This document shows, piece by piece, positions 33,736 to 44,406 of a DNA stretch of 64,000 nucleotides. The DNA is from JACDAN01 sp963834825 (GTDB lineage Bacteria > Actinomycetota > Thermoleophilia > Gaiellales > Gaiellaceae): assembly GCA_963834825.1 (NCBI GenBank), contig CAWICZ010000008.1, positions 62,001 through 126,000 on the forward strand, read 5' to 3'. The notes under the pieces were generated by a model, which had not been told where the DNA came from, ran no database searches, and worked only from the letters and a program-made list of their open reading frames with translations. Within the stretch, counting starts at the first letter, position 1. Each line of letters opens with the position of its first letter. Position numbers and translations under genes: made by a program.

Positions 33736-35109
33736 ATGAATTCGCCAGTGAACGCGCGCCTCGCGCAAGTCGCCGAGCCGTCACAGACGGCGCCGGTCCC
33801 GCCGCAGAACCTCGATGCCGAGGAGTCCGTTCTCGGCTCGATGATGCTGTCGTCTGTCGCGATCGGCGCGGTTAGCGAGATCCTCGACGCCGGCGACTTC
33901 TACCGCGAGAGCCACGCGAAGGTGTACCGCGCCGCGCTGGCGCTCTACGCCCGCGGGGAGCCGGTCGACGCGATCACGATGGTCGATGCGCTGGAGGAGC
34001 GCGGTGAGCTCGAGGGCGCGGGCGGTCGCGACCGAATCGGCGAGCTCGCCGCGCTCGTTCCGGCGACGGCGAACGCTGCGCACTACGCCCGGATCGTCCA
34101 CGAGACGGCAACGCTTCGCGGCCTGATCCGGGCCGGCCAGGAGATCGCCCGGCTCGGCTGGGAGCGCGAGGGCGAGACGGTCGAGCTGGTCGACCGCGCG
34201 GAACAGCTGATCTTCGAGCTCTCTCAGAGCCGGGTGTCGAGCGAGTTCGCGCACATCGAGGCGCTGCTCAAGGAGAGCTTCGAGCGAATCACGGCGTTGT
34301 ACGAGGCCGGCGAGGAGATCACGGGCGTCGCGTCGGGCTTCCGCGACATCGACCGGCTGACCTCCGGCTTCCAGCCCGGCAATCTGATCATCGTCGCCGC
34401 CCGTCCGAGCATGGGGAAGTCGGGCCTCGCGCTTTGCATGGCGGCGAACATCGGCGTCCGCAAAGAGCTTCCGGTCGCGCTCTTCACGCTCGAGATGTCG
34501 AAGTCGGAGATCACGCAACGGCTGATGTGCAGCGAGGCCAAGGTGGAGTCGCAGCGCTTGCGCACCGGGAAGCTCGCCGCCGACGACTGGCCGCGCCTCA
34601 CCGCCGCCTGCGACAAGCTCGCAAAGGCGCCGATCTACGTCGACGACACCGGCTCGATCACGATGATGGAGATCCGTTCGAAGGCCCGGCGCCTGAAGTC
34701 GAAGCAGCCGGACCTCGCCCTCATCATCGTCGACTACCTCCAGCTGATGACCTCGGGCGCAAACCCGGAGAACCGGGTGCAGGAGGTCTCGCAGATCTCC
34801 CGGAACCTGAAGGTGCTGGCCCGCGATCTCGAGGTACCGGTGATCGCCCTCTCGCAGCTCTCGCGCGCCGTCGAGCAACGCCACGACAAGCGTCCGATCC
34901 TTTCGGATCTCAGAGAATCCGGGTCCCTCGAGCAGGACTCGGATCTCGTCTTCTTCATCTACCGCGACGAGTACTACAACGACGAGACCGACGCGCAGGG
35001 CATCGCCGAGATCCATCTCGCCAAGCACCGCAACGGGCCGACGGGGACCGAGAAGCTCGCCTGGCTGAACAGGTACGCGAAGTTCGCCGACCTGGCGGGG
35101 AGCGCCTGA
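33736..35109 (+). CDS. dnaB: Replicative DNA helicase DnaB
   Basis: A 457-residue hexameric helicase. The N-terminal domain (PPQNLDAEESVLGSMML, DFYRESHAKVYRAAL) binds primase. The RecA-like domain has Walker A ARPSMGKSGLAL, Walker B LIIVDYLQLM and the DnaB signature FTLEMSKSEITQRLMC. LSQLSRAVEQRHDKRP and LRESGSLEQDSDLV follow. The ATG at 33736 is preferred over one eight codons upstream. No intein is present. It follows rplI in the same direction. Confidence 0.96.
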   Translation: MNSPVNARLAQVAEPSQTAPVPPQNLDAEESVLGSMMLSSVAIGAVSEILDAGDFYRESHAKVYRAALALYARGEPVDAITMVDALEERGELEGAGGRDRIGELAALVPATANAAHYARIVHETATLRGLIRAGQEIARLGWEREGETVELVDRAEQLIFELSQSRVSSEFAHIEALLKESFERITALYEAGEEITGVASGFRDIDRLTSGFQPGNLIIVAARPSMGKSGLALCMAANIGVRKELPVALFTLEMSKSEITQRLMCSEAKVESQRLRTGKLAADDWPRLTAACDKLAKAPIYVDDTGSITMMEIRSKARRLKSKQPDLALIIVDYLQLMTSGANPENRVQEVSQISRNLKVLARDLEVPVIALSQLSRAVEQRHDKRPILSDLRESGSLEQDSDLVFFIYRDEYYNDETDAQGIAEIHLAKHRNGPTGTEKLAWLNRYAKFADLAGSA

Positions 35110-35114
35110 TCGCG

Positions 35115-35360
35115 ATGCTCGCAACCGAGCAGACGGTCGTGTTGCCCGATCGGGTGACCTCGTTCACGGCCGTGTGTCACGCCTGCCTCGAAGAACAGCT
35201 CGCCGCACTCGAGGACGACTCCTGGATCGGCGCCAGAGTCTCGGGTGAGCTCTGGCTCGAGGACGACACCGGTTGGGCAAGCTGCGCTCGCGGCCACCGC
35301 GTCCGGCTGATCCGGGCTGGCCGCTCCGAGGAGCATCTACTCGGCTCGCGCTACGGGTAG
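35115..35360 (+). CDS. Small hypothetical protein with Cys/His pairs
   Basis: An 81-residue protein: CHACLEEQ near residue 21 and CARGHRVRL near residue 56 could supply Cys/His metal ligands. The segment between (DDSWIGARVSGELWLEDDTG) is beta-like. It starts 6 bp after dnaB and ends 27 bp before purA, so it is co-transcribed. No family recognised. Confidence 0.6.
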   Translation: MLATEQTVVLPDRVTSFTAVCHACLEEQLAALEDDSWIGARVSGELWLEDDTGWASCARGHRVRLIRAGRSEEHLLGSRYG

Positions 35361-35387
35361 CCGACAGATCGGGCAGACTCAGGCGAC

Positions 35388-36683
<1,296 letters not shown>

Positions 36684-36687
<4 letters not shown>

Positions 36688-37904
36688 GGGTTCTCGTGAT
36701 CGGCTCCGGGGGTCGCGAGCACGTGCTCGCCTGGAAGCTCAGCCAGAGCCCGCTCCTGACCGCCCTCCATGCCGCTCCGGGGAATCCCGGGATCGCCGCC
36801 CTGGGCGAATGTCACCCCGTTCGCGCCGAGGACGGCGAGGGACTGCTGGACCTCGCCCACTCGCTCTCGGTCGACCTGGTCGTCGTCGGGCCGGAGGCGC
36901 CGCTCGTCGCAGGTGTCGGTGACGAGCTCCGCCACGCCGGGGTCGGTGTCTTCGGGCCTGGGAAGGAAGCCGCGCGGATCGAGGGCTCGAAGACCTTCGC
37001 GAAGGAGGTGATGGCAGCCGCTGGGGTGCCAACCGCCGGGACGATGGCGGTCGCGCGACCTCCCTGCGTCTTGAAGGTGGACGGGCTCGCCGCCGGCAAG
37101 GGGGTCTTCGTCTGTCCCGACCAGGAGTCGCTCGACGCAGCGCTCGGCGAGGTGGCACGCCTCGACCAGCCGCTCGTGATCGAGGAGCTGCTCGAAGGCG
37201 AGGAGCTCTCGGTCTTCGCTCTGGCCGACGGCCGCAACGCCGTCGCCCTCGCACCCGCACGCGACTACAAGCGTGTCGGCGACGACGACACGGGGCCGAA
37301 CACTGGCGGCATGGGCTCGTACTCGCCGGTACCGGGCTTCGGGCCCTCCGAGGTCGAGGAGCTCGTCGACGCCGTGCACAGGCCGGTGCTCGCAGAGCTC
37401 GAGCGTCGAGGCTCGCCCTTCGTCGGGCTGCTCTACGCCGGTCTGATGCTGACGGAAGCCGGCCCCAAGGTCCTCGAGTTCAACTGCCGCTTCGGCGATC
37501 CCGAGACGCAGTCGATCCTGCCGCGGCTCCAAGGCGACCTCCTCGAGGCGCTCGCCGCAGCAGCGATGGGGGATCTGCGGTCCGTCGACCCCGTGGTCGA
37601 CGATCGGGCCGCCGTGACAGTCGTGCTCGCGGCGCGGGACTATCCGGCCGGCGGCGACTCCGGCACGCCGATCGAAGGGGTCGAGAAGGCCGAGGCGGGC
37701 GGTGCGCTCGTCTTCCACGCCGGTACGGCACGGCACGGCGAACGTCTCGTCACGAACGGTGGGCGCGTCCTCGGCGTGACGGCGCGTGCGGGCACGCTCG
37801 ACGAGGCACGCGACCGGGTGTACGCGTCGTGCGCGCAGATCTCCTTCGAGGGGATGCGCTTCCGTCACGACATTGCCGCGCGCGAGGTGAACGTTGCCGG
37901 CTGA
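36684..37904 (+). CDS. purD: Phosphoribosylamine-glycine ligase
   Basis: A 406-residue ATP-grasp ligase making GAR from phosphoribosylamine, glycine and ATP. VRVLVIGSGGREHVLAWKLS is the N-domain start. FGPGKEAARIEGSKTFAKEV, PCVLKVDGLAAGKGVFVC and the core ARDYKRVGDDDTGPNTGGMG follow, then VLEFNCRFGDPETQSILPRL. The GTG at 36684 is set by overlap with the purA stop. It overlaps purE by 11 bp. Confidence 0.95.
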
Positions 37905-38379
37905 GCCCCAGACTGAGCCGTTTGCCGCGCTCGTCGACTTCGGCGCACCCGGTCCGCTCGTCGGCATCCTGGTGGGCTCGGAGTCCGACCGGGAGTCGCT
38001 GGACCCCGCGCTCCAGGAGCTCGACGAACGGGCGATCTCGTACGAGTTCCACGTGCTCTCCGCTCACCGCGATCCGAGAGCAGTCGCCGAGTATGCGTCG
38101 ACGGCCGCGTTGCGCGGCGTGCGCGTGATCATCGCCGCCGCGGGCATGGCGGCTGCGCTGCCGGGCGTGGTCGCTTCGTACTCCGAGCTACCAGTGATCG
38201 GCGTGCCGCTCCGGTCGAGCAAGAGCATCGGCGACGGTCTCGACGCGCTACTCGCGATCGCGCAGATGCCGCCCGGCGTTCCGGTGGCGTGTGTCTCCAT
38301 CGACGGCGCCAGAAACGCAGCCATCCTCGCCGCGCGGATCCTCGGCCAGGGCGGCGGGCTGCCCGCGCCGGAGCAGTGA
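37894..38379 (+). CDS. purE: N5-CAIR mutase (PurE, class I type)
   Basis: A 161-residue PurE: LVGILVGSESDRES (CO2/nucleotide site), FHVLSAHRDPRAVAEYA with the key SAHR, IIAAAGMAAALPGVVAS and PVIGVPLRSSKSIGDGLDAL. It rearranges N5-CAIR to CAIR. Class I enzymes need PurK to make N5-CAIR, and purK is not in this run. TTG start within the end of purD; the opening 20 residues are a non-conserved extension. Confidence 0.92.
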   Translation: MPAEPQTEPFAALVDFGAPGPLVGILVGSESDRESLDPALQELDERAISYEFHVLSAHRDPRAVAEYASTAALRGVRVIIAAAGMAAALPGVVASYSELPVIGVPLRSSKSIGDGLDALLAIAQMPPGVPVACVSIDGARNAAILAARILGQGGGLPAPEQ

Positions 38380-38428
38380 GCTCACTCAGGTGGGGTCGGC
38401 CTCCTGAGCCACCTCTAGAATCGAAGCG

Positions 38429-39755
38429 GTGATCGCGAGGTACTCCCGCCCGGCCATGGCCAGGATCTGGTCGGACGAGGGGAAGCTCGCGCGCTGGCTC
38501 GAGGTCGAGCTCGCTGCGCTGGAGGGCTGGGCGGCGATCGGGGTGGTGCCGCACGATGTGGTGGCCGAGATTCGCGATCGGGCAGCCGTCCCGACCCCCG
38601 AGCGCGTGGCCGAGATCGAGGCGCGAACGCACCACGACGTCGCTGCGTTCGTCGACGCGGTGAGCGAGCAGCTCGGGCCGGTGGGCCGGTGGTTCCACTA
38701 CGGGCTGACGTCGTCCGACGTGCTCGACACCGCTCTCTCCCTCCAAGTGCAGGAGGCCGGCGCCCTACTGCTCGACGGCATCGATGCCTCATTCGCGGCG
38801 GTGGTTGCGCAGGCCGAGCGTCATCGCGAGACGCTGACGATCGGGCGAACACACGGCGTGCACGCCGAGCCGACCACGTTCGGGCTCAAGCTCGCCGTGT
38901 GGGCCTTCGAGCTCGATCGCGGGCGGAAACGTCTTGCCGCCGCCGTCGAAGGGCTTCGCGTCGGCAAGCTCTCCGGGGTCGTCGGCACCTACGCGGCGAC
39001 CGATCCCGAGGTCGAGCGCGTCGCGTGCGATCGCCTCGGGCTGGAGCCGGCGGAGGCGGCGACGCAGGTCGTCCAGCGGGACCGTCACGCCGAGTTGCTG
39101 ACTGCGCTGGCCGTGGCAGCCGCGTCGCTGGAGCGCTTCGCCACCGAGATCCGACATCTCGCGCGAACCGAGGTCCGGGAGGTCGAGGAGCCCTTCGGCC
39201 GCAGCCAGAAGGGATCGTCGGCGATGCCTCACAAGCGAAACCCGGTCGTCGCCGAGCGCATCTGCGGTCTGGCGCGCGTCGTGCGGGCGTCGGCCGTCGT
39301 CGGACTGGAGAACGTCGCGCTCTGGCACGAGCGCGACATCTCGCATTCGTCCGCCGAGCGAGTCGCGATCCCGGATGCCTTCCTGGCCCTCGACTACATG
39401 CTCGACCGGTTCGCGTGGCTGGTCGACGGCCTCGTCGTCCGCCCCGAGCGGATGCGACGCAACCTAGAGGCGAGTCACGGCCTCTTCTTCAGCCAGCGGC
39501 TGCTGCTCGCGCTCGTCGCGGGCGGCCTCGAGCGGACGCGCGCGTACGAGCTCGTCCAGCGCTCGGCGATGCGTGCCTGGGAGGAGGAGCAGGACTTCGC
39601 GGAGCTTGTCCGCAGCGACGCCGAGATCACCGCCACTCTCGACCCAGAAGGCTCTCGACGAGGTCTTCGACCTCGGCGCGTTCACCCGGCACGTCGACGT
39701 CGTCTTCGAGCGGCTTCGTGCCTTATCCCGACGAGAGGAGACCGTCCATGTCTGA
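38429..39755 (+). CDS. purB: Adenylosuccinate lyase (C-terminal frameshift in this sequence)
   Basis: The enzyme acts twice in purine synthesis (SAICAR to AICAR and adenylosuccinate to AMP). WFHYGLTSSDVLDTALSLQ, TIGRTHGVHAEPTTFGLKLA with the catalytic His, and the signature SQKGSSAMPHKRNPVVAERI are clear. Near 39643-39650, in CCCAGAAG, one extra base must be skipped to continue from TATLDP into KALDEVFDLGAFTRHVDVVF. Without this the frame runs on through purC. GTG start. It overlaps purC by 8 bp after correction. Confidence 0.93.
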
Positions 39756-40611
39756 CACCGCCACGCACCTCGGCAGCGGGAAGGTCCGCGAGCTGTACGC
39801 GCTCGACGACGAGCGTCTGCTGCTCGTGGCGACCGATCGGATCTCGACGTTCGACGTCGTGCTGCCGACCGAGATCCCCGACAAGGGTCGCGTGCTCACC
39901 GGCCTGTCGGCGTTCTGGTTCGCTCGGACGCAGGAGCTCTGCGCGAACCACCTGCTTGCGATCCGCTCCGACGGCCGCTCGCTCGAGTGCCGGCGACTCG
40001 AGATGCTGCCGCTCGAGTGCGTGGTGCGGGGCTTTCTGGCCGGTTCAGGGTGGAAGGACTATCGGGCAACCGGCGAGGTCTGCGGTCACGCTCTCCCGCC
40101 GGGCCTGCGCGAGTCCGACCGTCTCGCGGAGCCGATCTTCACGCCCTCGACGAAGGCGCACACCGGACACGACGAGAACATCACCCACGACGAAGCCGCG
40201 GAGCTCGTCGGGGCGGAGCGGCTCGACGAGGTCGAGCAGACCTCGCTCGCGCTCTTCCGCCTCGCAGCGGAGTACGCAGATGCGCGCGGGATCATCATCG
40301 CCGACACGAAGTTCGAGTTCGGGATCGACGCCGAGGGCAAGCTCGTTCTCGCCGACGAGGCGTTCACGCCGGACTCGTCTCGCTTCTGGCCGGCGGACTC
40401 GTACGAGCCCGGACAGGCACAGCCGTCCTTCGACAAGCAGTTCGTCCGGGACTACTGCGAGACGCTCGGGTGGGACAAGACCCATCCCGGCCCCGAGCTG
40501 CCCGACGAGGTCGTCACCGGAACGCGCGCGCGCTACATCGAAGCGTTCGAGCGCCTGACGGAGCGCCGCTTCGCCGACTACATCGACAACCCCGAGGTGG
40601 TGCTCGGGTGA
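39748..40611 (+). CDS. purC: SAICAR synthetase
   Basis: A 287-residue enzyme joining CAIR and aspartate with ATP. GSGKVRELYALDDERLLLVA, DRISTFDVVLPTEIPDKG, PLECVVRGFLAGSGWKDY, the IIIADTKFEFGID core and LADEAFTPDSSRFWPADSY match the longer (yeast-like) PurC form. ATG at 39748 follows GAGAGGAGACC, a good ribosome-binding site, and overlaps the corrected purB end. GTGA overlap with purS. Confidence 0.95.
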   Translation: MSDTATHLGSGKVRELYALDDERLLLVATDRISTFDVVLPTEIPDKGRVLTGLSAFWFARTQELCANHLLAIRSDGRSLECRRLEMLPLECVVRGFLAGSGWKDYRATGEVCGHALPPGLRESDRLAEPIFTPSTKAHTGHDENITHDEAAELVGAERLDEVEQTSLALFRLAAEYADARGIIIADTKFEFGIDAEGKLVLADEAFTPDSSRFWPADSYEPGQAQPSFDKQFVRDYCETLGWDKTHPGPELPDEVVTGTRARYIEAFERLTERRFADYIDNPEVVLG

Positions 40612-40847
40612 GGGCGACAGTTCTCGTTCGGCCGAAGCCGGGGATCCTCGACCCGCAGGGCGAGGCCGTCGAGAGCTCGCTGCGGGAGCTCGGGTTCTCG
40701 GTCGGCGACGCGCGCGTCGGCCGGCTCGTCGACCTCGACCTAGCTGCGACCGACCCGGTCGCGGCGCGAGCCGAGGTGGAGCGGATGTGCGAACAGCTGC
40801 TCGCGAACCCATTGATCGAGACGTACGAGATCGAGCTGCCGACGTGA
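40608..40847 (+). CDS. purS: Phosphoribosylformylglycinamidine synthase subunit PurS
   Basis: A 79-residue PurS: VLVRPKPGILDPQGEAVESS, LGFSVGDARVGRLVDLDL and LLANPLIETYEIEL are family-typical. It bridges PurL and PurQ in the three-part FGAM synthase. It overlaps purC and purQ by 4 bp on each side (GTGA). Confidence 0.95.
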   Translation: MRATVLVRPKPGILDPQGEAVESSLRELGFSVGDARVGRLVDLDLAATDPVAARAEVERMCEQLLANPLIETYEIELPT

Positions 40848-41551
40848 GCGATCCACGCCCAAGTGTCGCCGTCGTCACGTTCCCGGGCTCCAACGACGAC
40901 CACGACGCGCTGCTCGCGCTCGAGCAGCTGGGCGCTGCCGGCATCCCGGTCTGGCACGGCGACGCGAGCCTCCCGGAGGTAGCGGCAGTGATCCTCCCCG
41001 GAGGGTTCTCATACGGCGACTACCTTCGCTGCGGCGCGATCGCGCGCTTCTCGCCCGCCATGAAGGCGGTCGCCGAGTTCGCCGCCGGCGGCGGACTCGT
41101 ACTCGGGATCTGCAACGGCTTCCAGATCCTCTGCGAGGCCGGGTTGCTTCCGGGCGCGTTGCGGCCGAACGCGTCGCTCTCGTTTCTCTGTCGAGATGTC
41201 GTTCTGAGGGTCGAGCGCACCGATACGGCGTTCACCGCGCAGTGCCAGCCCCGGCAGCGTTTGACGATGCCGATCAAGCACGGCGAGGGCTGTTGGTTCG
41301 CGGACACAGAGCTGCTCGCGGAGCTCGAGGCGAATCGCCAGATCGTCCTCCGCTACGAGCTGAATCCGAACGGCGCGGTCGGCGACGTCGCGGCTGTCTG
41401 CAACGAGCGCGGCAATGTCATGGGGCTGATGCCGCATCCGGAGCACGCCGTGGATCCGCTGCTGGGCTCGCCGGACGGCGCGCTGATCCTCGGGGGGCTC
41501 GTCGAGGCGGCCCGCGCGGCCGCACCCGGGCTGGTCCCGGCGAGCGTCTAG
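40844..41551 (+). CDS. purQ: Phosphoribosylformylglycinamidine synthase subunit PurQ
   Basis: A 235-residue class I glutamine amidotransferase: VAVVTFPGSNDDHDALLALE, ILPGGFSYGDYLRCGAIA, the nucleophile Cys in VLGICNGFQILCEAGLLPG, and the His/Glu pair in VMGLMPHPEHAVD. It supplies ammonia to PurL. GTG start overlaps the purS stop. purL is not found downstream; the next gene is convergent. Confidence 0.95.
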   Translation: MSDPRPSVAVVTFPGSNDDHDALLALEQLGAAGIPVWHGDASLPEVAAVILPGGFSYGDYLRCGAIARFSPAMKAVAEFAAGGGLVLGICNGFQILCEAGLLPGALRPNASLSFLCRDVVLRVERTDTAFTAQCQPRQRLTMPIKHGEGCWFADTELLAELEANRQIVLRYELNPNGAVGDVAAVCNERGNVMGLMPHPEHAVDPLLGSPDGALILGGLVEAARAAAPGLVPASV

Positions 41552-41814
41552 CCACCGTCGAGCCTGAGCGCAGCGGCCAATGCCTCATGCTGAGCCAGTG
41601 CCTTGCGGAGCCGCTCCAGGTCGGCTCTGCGCAGCGTGACCGGGCCGCGCCGGACGACGCCGTCTGTCGTATAGGCGAAGCGGACGAGCAGATCTCCCTG
41701 CGCGTCCTCGAGCAGCTGGACGAGTGAGGCAAAGCGCTTGTCGCCGGCCCGCTGCTGCACCTTGACCTCGTCGACGAGCGTCGCCCTGCCCCAGGCTGTT
41801 GTGATGTCTGCCAT
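41548..41814 (-). CDS. Small hypothetical protein convergent with purQ
   Basis: An 88-residue protein with a beta-hairpin-like core (DLLVRFAYTTDGVVRRGPVT) and a C-terminal helix (RADLERLRKALAQHEALAAA). It overlaps the purQ stop by 4 bp on the opposite strand. No family recognised. ATG start. Confidence 0.6.
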   Translation of the reverse strand: MADITTAWGRATLVDEVKVQQRAGDKRFASLVQLLEDAQGDLLVRFAYTTDGVVRRGPVTLRRADLERLRKALAQHEALAAALRLDGG

Positions 41815-41879
41815 GGCAACGACGCTAGCGCGAAACGACCCACACGTCTGTGCCGGGTTTGTGTCGACTCTGTGTCGGA

Positions 41880-42950
41880 CTATCCCCAGCGAAAGCCGGT
41901 CGGCGCAGGAGCCGGCTCGAGCGGGCTCGTCGGCAAACCCTGACTCGGCGGCGAGATGTTGTACCCGCCCGGCGCGACATCGTTGGGCGTGTCCGGGTGG
42001 AACAGCGACGCGAGGTACTGAATCTGCCCCCGCCCCACGCCGAGCTCGAACTGGCCGCCGCCGTAGACGGCGATTCCGCGCTCCGCGCAGTAGTCGTAGG
42101 CCTCACCGAGCCGCCGCAGTGAGCCGAAGCGAGACGGCTTGATGTTGATCGTTCTGGGCGGGAACGGGAGAGCCTCGATGTCGGCCACGGAGTGGATCGG
42201 CGCGTCCCAGGTGATCCGGTCGCGGTGGGGCGCCAGAACCGGGTCGGTGTCGTCGGTGAGCGCCGGATCCTCGATCCAAGCCTGGGGGAAGCCCTCCGCG
42301 ACGAGGCGATAGAGCTCCGGGTTCGGAGGGTTGTCGACGACCGTCCCCTGGTAGGCACCCTTGAGGTCGATCGAGTCGACCACGCCGAGCGCGGCGAGCT
42401 CGCCGACGAGCTCGCGGGTCCAGTCGGAAACCGCGTCGAGCTTGAACATCGTCTTCGGGTACAACGCGAGGACCCGCTCGACCGGCTCGAGGGTGGACGG
42501 CTCGCCGAGACGCATCGAGACGACAAAGCGAACCGGGAGCGGCTCACGCCCGACCGCCTCGGCGAGGGAGCTTCCTGCCTGCCGAAGCGCCAGATCGAGC
42601 GCTGCGCTCTCGAACGCCCAGCGCCGATACTCATGGAACGCGGCCATGCCGGGCGGCTCGGAAAAGAGCTCCAACCCGTCCAGGTGGTCGGAGAACGAGT
42701 CGATCGTCCACGCCCCGGCGAGCGGGAGCGAGGCGCCGTGCGAGGCGAACCGGTCGTGGTCCTCGGCGCTGTAGGTGACGTCCTCCCCGATCCCTTCCTC
42801 CCCCGATCCGCGCAGTCGCAGGAGCGTCGTCACGCGCGTGAACTCGCTGGAGACGGGCTGCTCGAGTCGCTCGAGCTCGTGGCCCTCGATCGTCAGCGGC
42901 AGGTCGGCGAGTCGCGCGTAGGTCGACACAATGCCGCTGAGTATGGCCAT
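41880..42950 (-). CDS. Enolase-superfamily (MenC/muconate-lactonising-like) protein
   Basis: A 356-residue protein of the mandelate-racemase/MenC branch. The C-terminal barrel shows KLDAVSDWTRELVGELAALG, DSIDLKGAYQGT, QAWIEDPALTDDTDPVL and RTINIKPSRFGSLRRLGEAY, then IAVYGGGQFELGVGRGQIQY. The Asp/Glu/Asp metal-ligand places are plausible (DLKG, EDPAL, WDAPI), and the Lys of INIKPS fits a catalytic base. N-terminal capping domain at about 1-110. The substrate is unknown: o-succinylbenzoate synthesis or acid-sugar/dipeptide chemistry are family options. Its ATG overlaps a divergent ATG (ATGGCCAT). Confidence 0.75.
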   Translation of the reverse strand: MAILSGIVSTYARLADLPLTIEGHELERLEQPVSSEFTRVTTLLRLRGSGEEGIGEDVTYSAEDHDRFASHGASLPLAGAWTIDSFSDHLDGLELFSEPPGMAAFHEYRRWAFESAALDLALRQAGSSLAEAVGREPLPVRFVVSMRLGEPSTLEPVERVLALYPKTMFKLDAVSDWTRELVGELAALGVVDSIDLKGAYQGTVVDNPPNPELYRLVAEGFPQAWIEDPALTDDTDPVLAPHRDRITWDAPIHSVADIEALPFPPRTINIKPSRFGSLRRLGEAYDYCAERGIAVYGGGQFELGVGRGQIQYLASLFHPDTPNDVAPGGYNISPPSQGLPTSPLEPAPAPTGFRWG

Positions 42951-43387
42951 CCGATTCGTCCTCGCGGCGGTTCCTGCTGCTCGCTCTCGCTGCCTGCGGC
43001 GGCGACTCCGAGGCCGGTGGCGAGGTGCGCCTCCTCGCGCCACCCGGGCTGGTCGGTGACACGACGGCGTTCGAGCGCCAGACCGGCTGCCGCGTCGACC
43101 TCCGTGTCTACGACGAGGACGAAGACCTCGCCGCGATCGCCCGGAGACGAAACGTCGACGTCGTCGCCCGGCCCGTCCCACGCGGCGCACCTGCTGACGA
43201 CTCCGTCGAGCTCGTCCGCGTGGAGCTCGCGAGCGGGCTCGAGGTCACGATCCCGAAAACGCTCGCCCCCGCATTCGAGGGCGCCGCCCGGCCGGCCGGT
43301 CGACGAAGAACTGCCTGGGTGATCAGCGAGGACGGCGAGAGCGAACGCTGCGCCGAGCGCTGGCTCGACTACGCGACATCCCAGTAG
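42943..43387 (+). CDS. Short lipoprotein resembling the N-terminal domain of a polyamine-binding protein (frameshift)
   Basis: After a one-base advance near 42957 the chain reads RRFLLLALAACGGDSEAGG, a lipoprotein signal with lipobox Cys. It continues with VRLLAPPGLVGDTTAFERQT and GCRVDLRVYDEDEDLAAIAR. This opening is similar in layout to the binding protein at 46733 (FEQETGCKVNSKVG). At about 147 residues it is less than half the usual length for PotD proteins. It may be a decayed copy or a distinct small binding lipoprotein. It is divergent from the enolase-like gene and next to the amine cluster. Confidence 0.55.
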
Positions 43388-44361
43388 ACCTCGGTCTCCA
43401 GCAACGCGAGGAACGCCTCCGGCTCCGCGATCGCCGCCTCCGGCGCCTTGACGCCGACGAGCGGCATGCGTCCCTCGAGCAACTCGACGGCCGCCCGGGC
43501 AGCCGGCTCAGACGTCGAGCGCGCCGAGCCGCCACGGGTCAGCGTCCAGCCGACGACCCGCTGTCCGGAGTCCGCCTCCACGTCGACGAGATGAACGGCG
43601 ACCGACGCCTCCGACTGCTCGTAGGGCTCGGGCTCCTCGTCCTCACCGAGCGCGAGCAGCTTCTCGAGCAGCCCCGGAGACAGACACAGACGGAACGAGG
43701 CCCGCTCGAGCGTGGGGTACGCCGACGGCAACGTCGCCAGCTCGGAGTGCAGCGTGTAGATCCCCGTCGCGGGCCCCACGGGATCGGCGAGCCGGCGCAC
43801 CGCCTGACCGGAAAGAGGCTCGACCTCCTTGAGCTCACCGTCCTCGACGATCACCGGCGACATGCTCAGCTCGTCGAGCAGCGTGCGCACCGAGTACGGA
43901 GCGGGAAACGGATGCCCCTCCGCCGCTGGATCGCGCGTGGCGGCCCAGATCTCCATCGCCTTCGGCTCCTCCCCCAGCCGCGAAACAGCCGCGCCGGCGA
44001 GCAGGTTGGTCTTGCCGGGCGCCGAGCCCATCCCGAGCAGTGCTCCGGTCCCGCGCTCGCGGAACTGGCCGTCCAGCTCGAGCTGGAGCCGCGTGACGTG
44101 GTAGAGGCCGCCGAGGTCGACGTAGTGCGCGCCGGCTTCGAGCGCGCCGCGCATGACCGGGAGGTTGAGCCGGTAATCGACGCAGTTGACGCACACCGTG
44201 CACCCCTTCAGCGCCGCGGCGACGCCGTCGGCGTCCGCGGCGTCGACCCGCTCGTCGCCTTCCAGGCGAGCGTCTCGCCGGACGAACGGCGCGTCCCAGC
44301 GATCGAGAAAGCGGGCGACGTTCCGCCCGATCGTGCCCGCTGCGCCGATGACCGCGATCAA
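43369..44361 (-). CDS. Saccharopine-dehydrogenase-like NAD(P)-binding oxidoreductase
   Basis: A 330-residue protein: Rossmann start IAVIGAAGTIGRNVARFLD, KGCTVCVNCVDYRLNLPVMR, GALEAGAHYVDLGGLYHVTR and LLGMGSAPGKTNLLAG follow the saccharopine dehydrogenase / carboxynorspermidine synthase pattern. The C-terminal part is a lid-type domain. Members act on lysine, saccharopine or polyamine carboxylates. Divergent placement beside an aminotransferase and polyamine importer suggests an amine or amino-acid substrate. TTG start. Confidence 0.75.
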   Translation of the reverse strand: MIAVIGAAGTIGRNVARFLDRWDAPFVRRDARLEGDERVDAADADGVAAALKGCTVCVNCVDYRLNLPVMRGALEAGAHYVDLGGLYHVTRLQLELDGQFRERGTGALLGMGSAPGKTNLLAGAAVSRLGEEPKAMEIWAATRDPAAEGHPFPAPYSVRTLLDELSMSPVIVEDGELKEVEPLSGQAVRRLADPVGPATGIYTLHSELATLPSAYPTLERASFRLCLSPGLLEKLLALGEDEEPEPYEQSEASVAVHLVDVEADSGQRVVGWTLTRGGSARSTSEPAARAAVELLEGRMPLVGVKAPEAAIAEPEAFLALLETEVYWDVA

Positions 44362-44406
44362 GGTTGTGAAAGGTTAGAGGGACTTTCAGTAGGCTCTCGC
44401 GGGCAG

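Noticed and set aside
38429..40558. A 709-residue PurB with a novel basic C-terminal half
   Set aside because: The second half is the out-of-frame reading of purC; the normal purB end is found one base further.
43591..44406. N-terminal extension of the aminotransferase by about 270 residues
   Set aside because: The extension is antisense to the saccharopine-dehydrogenase-like gene and lacks features; ATG 44407 gives the family start.
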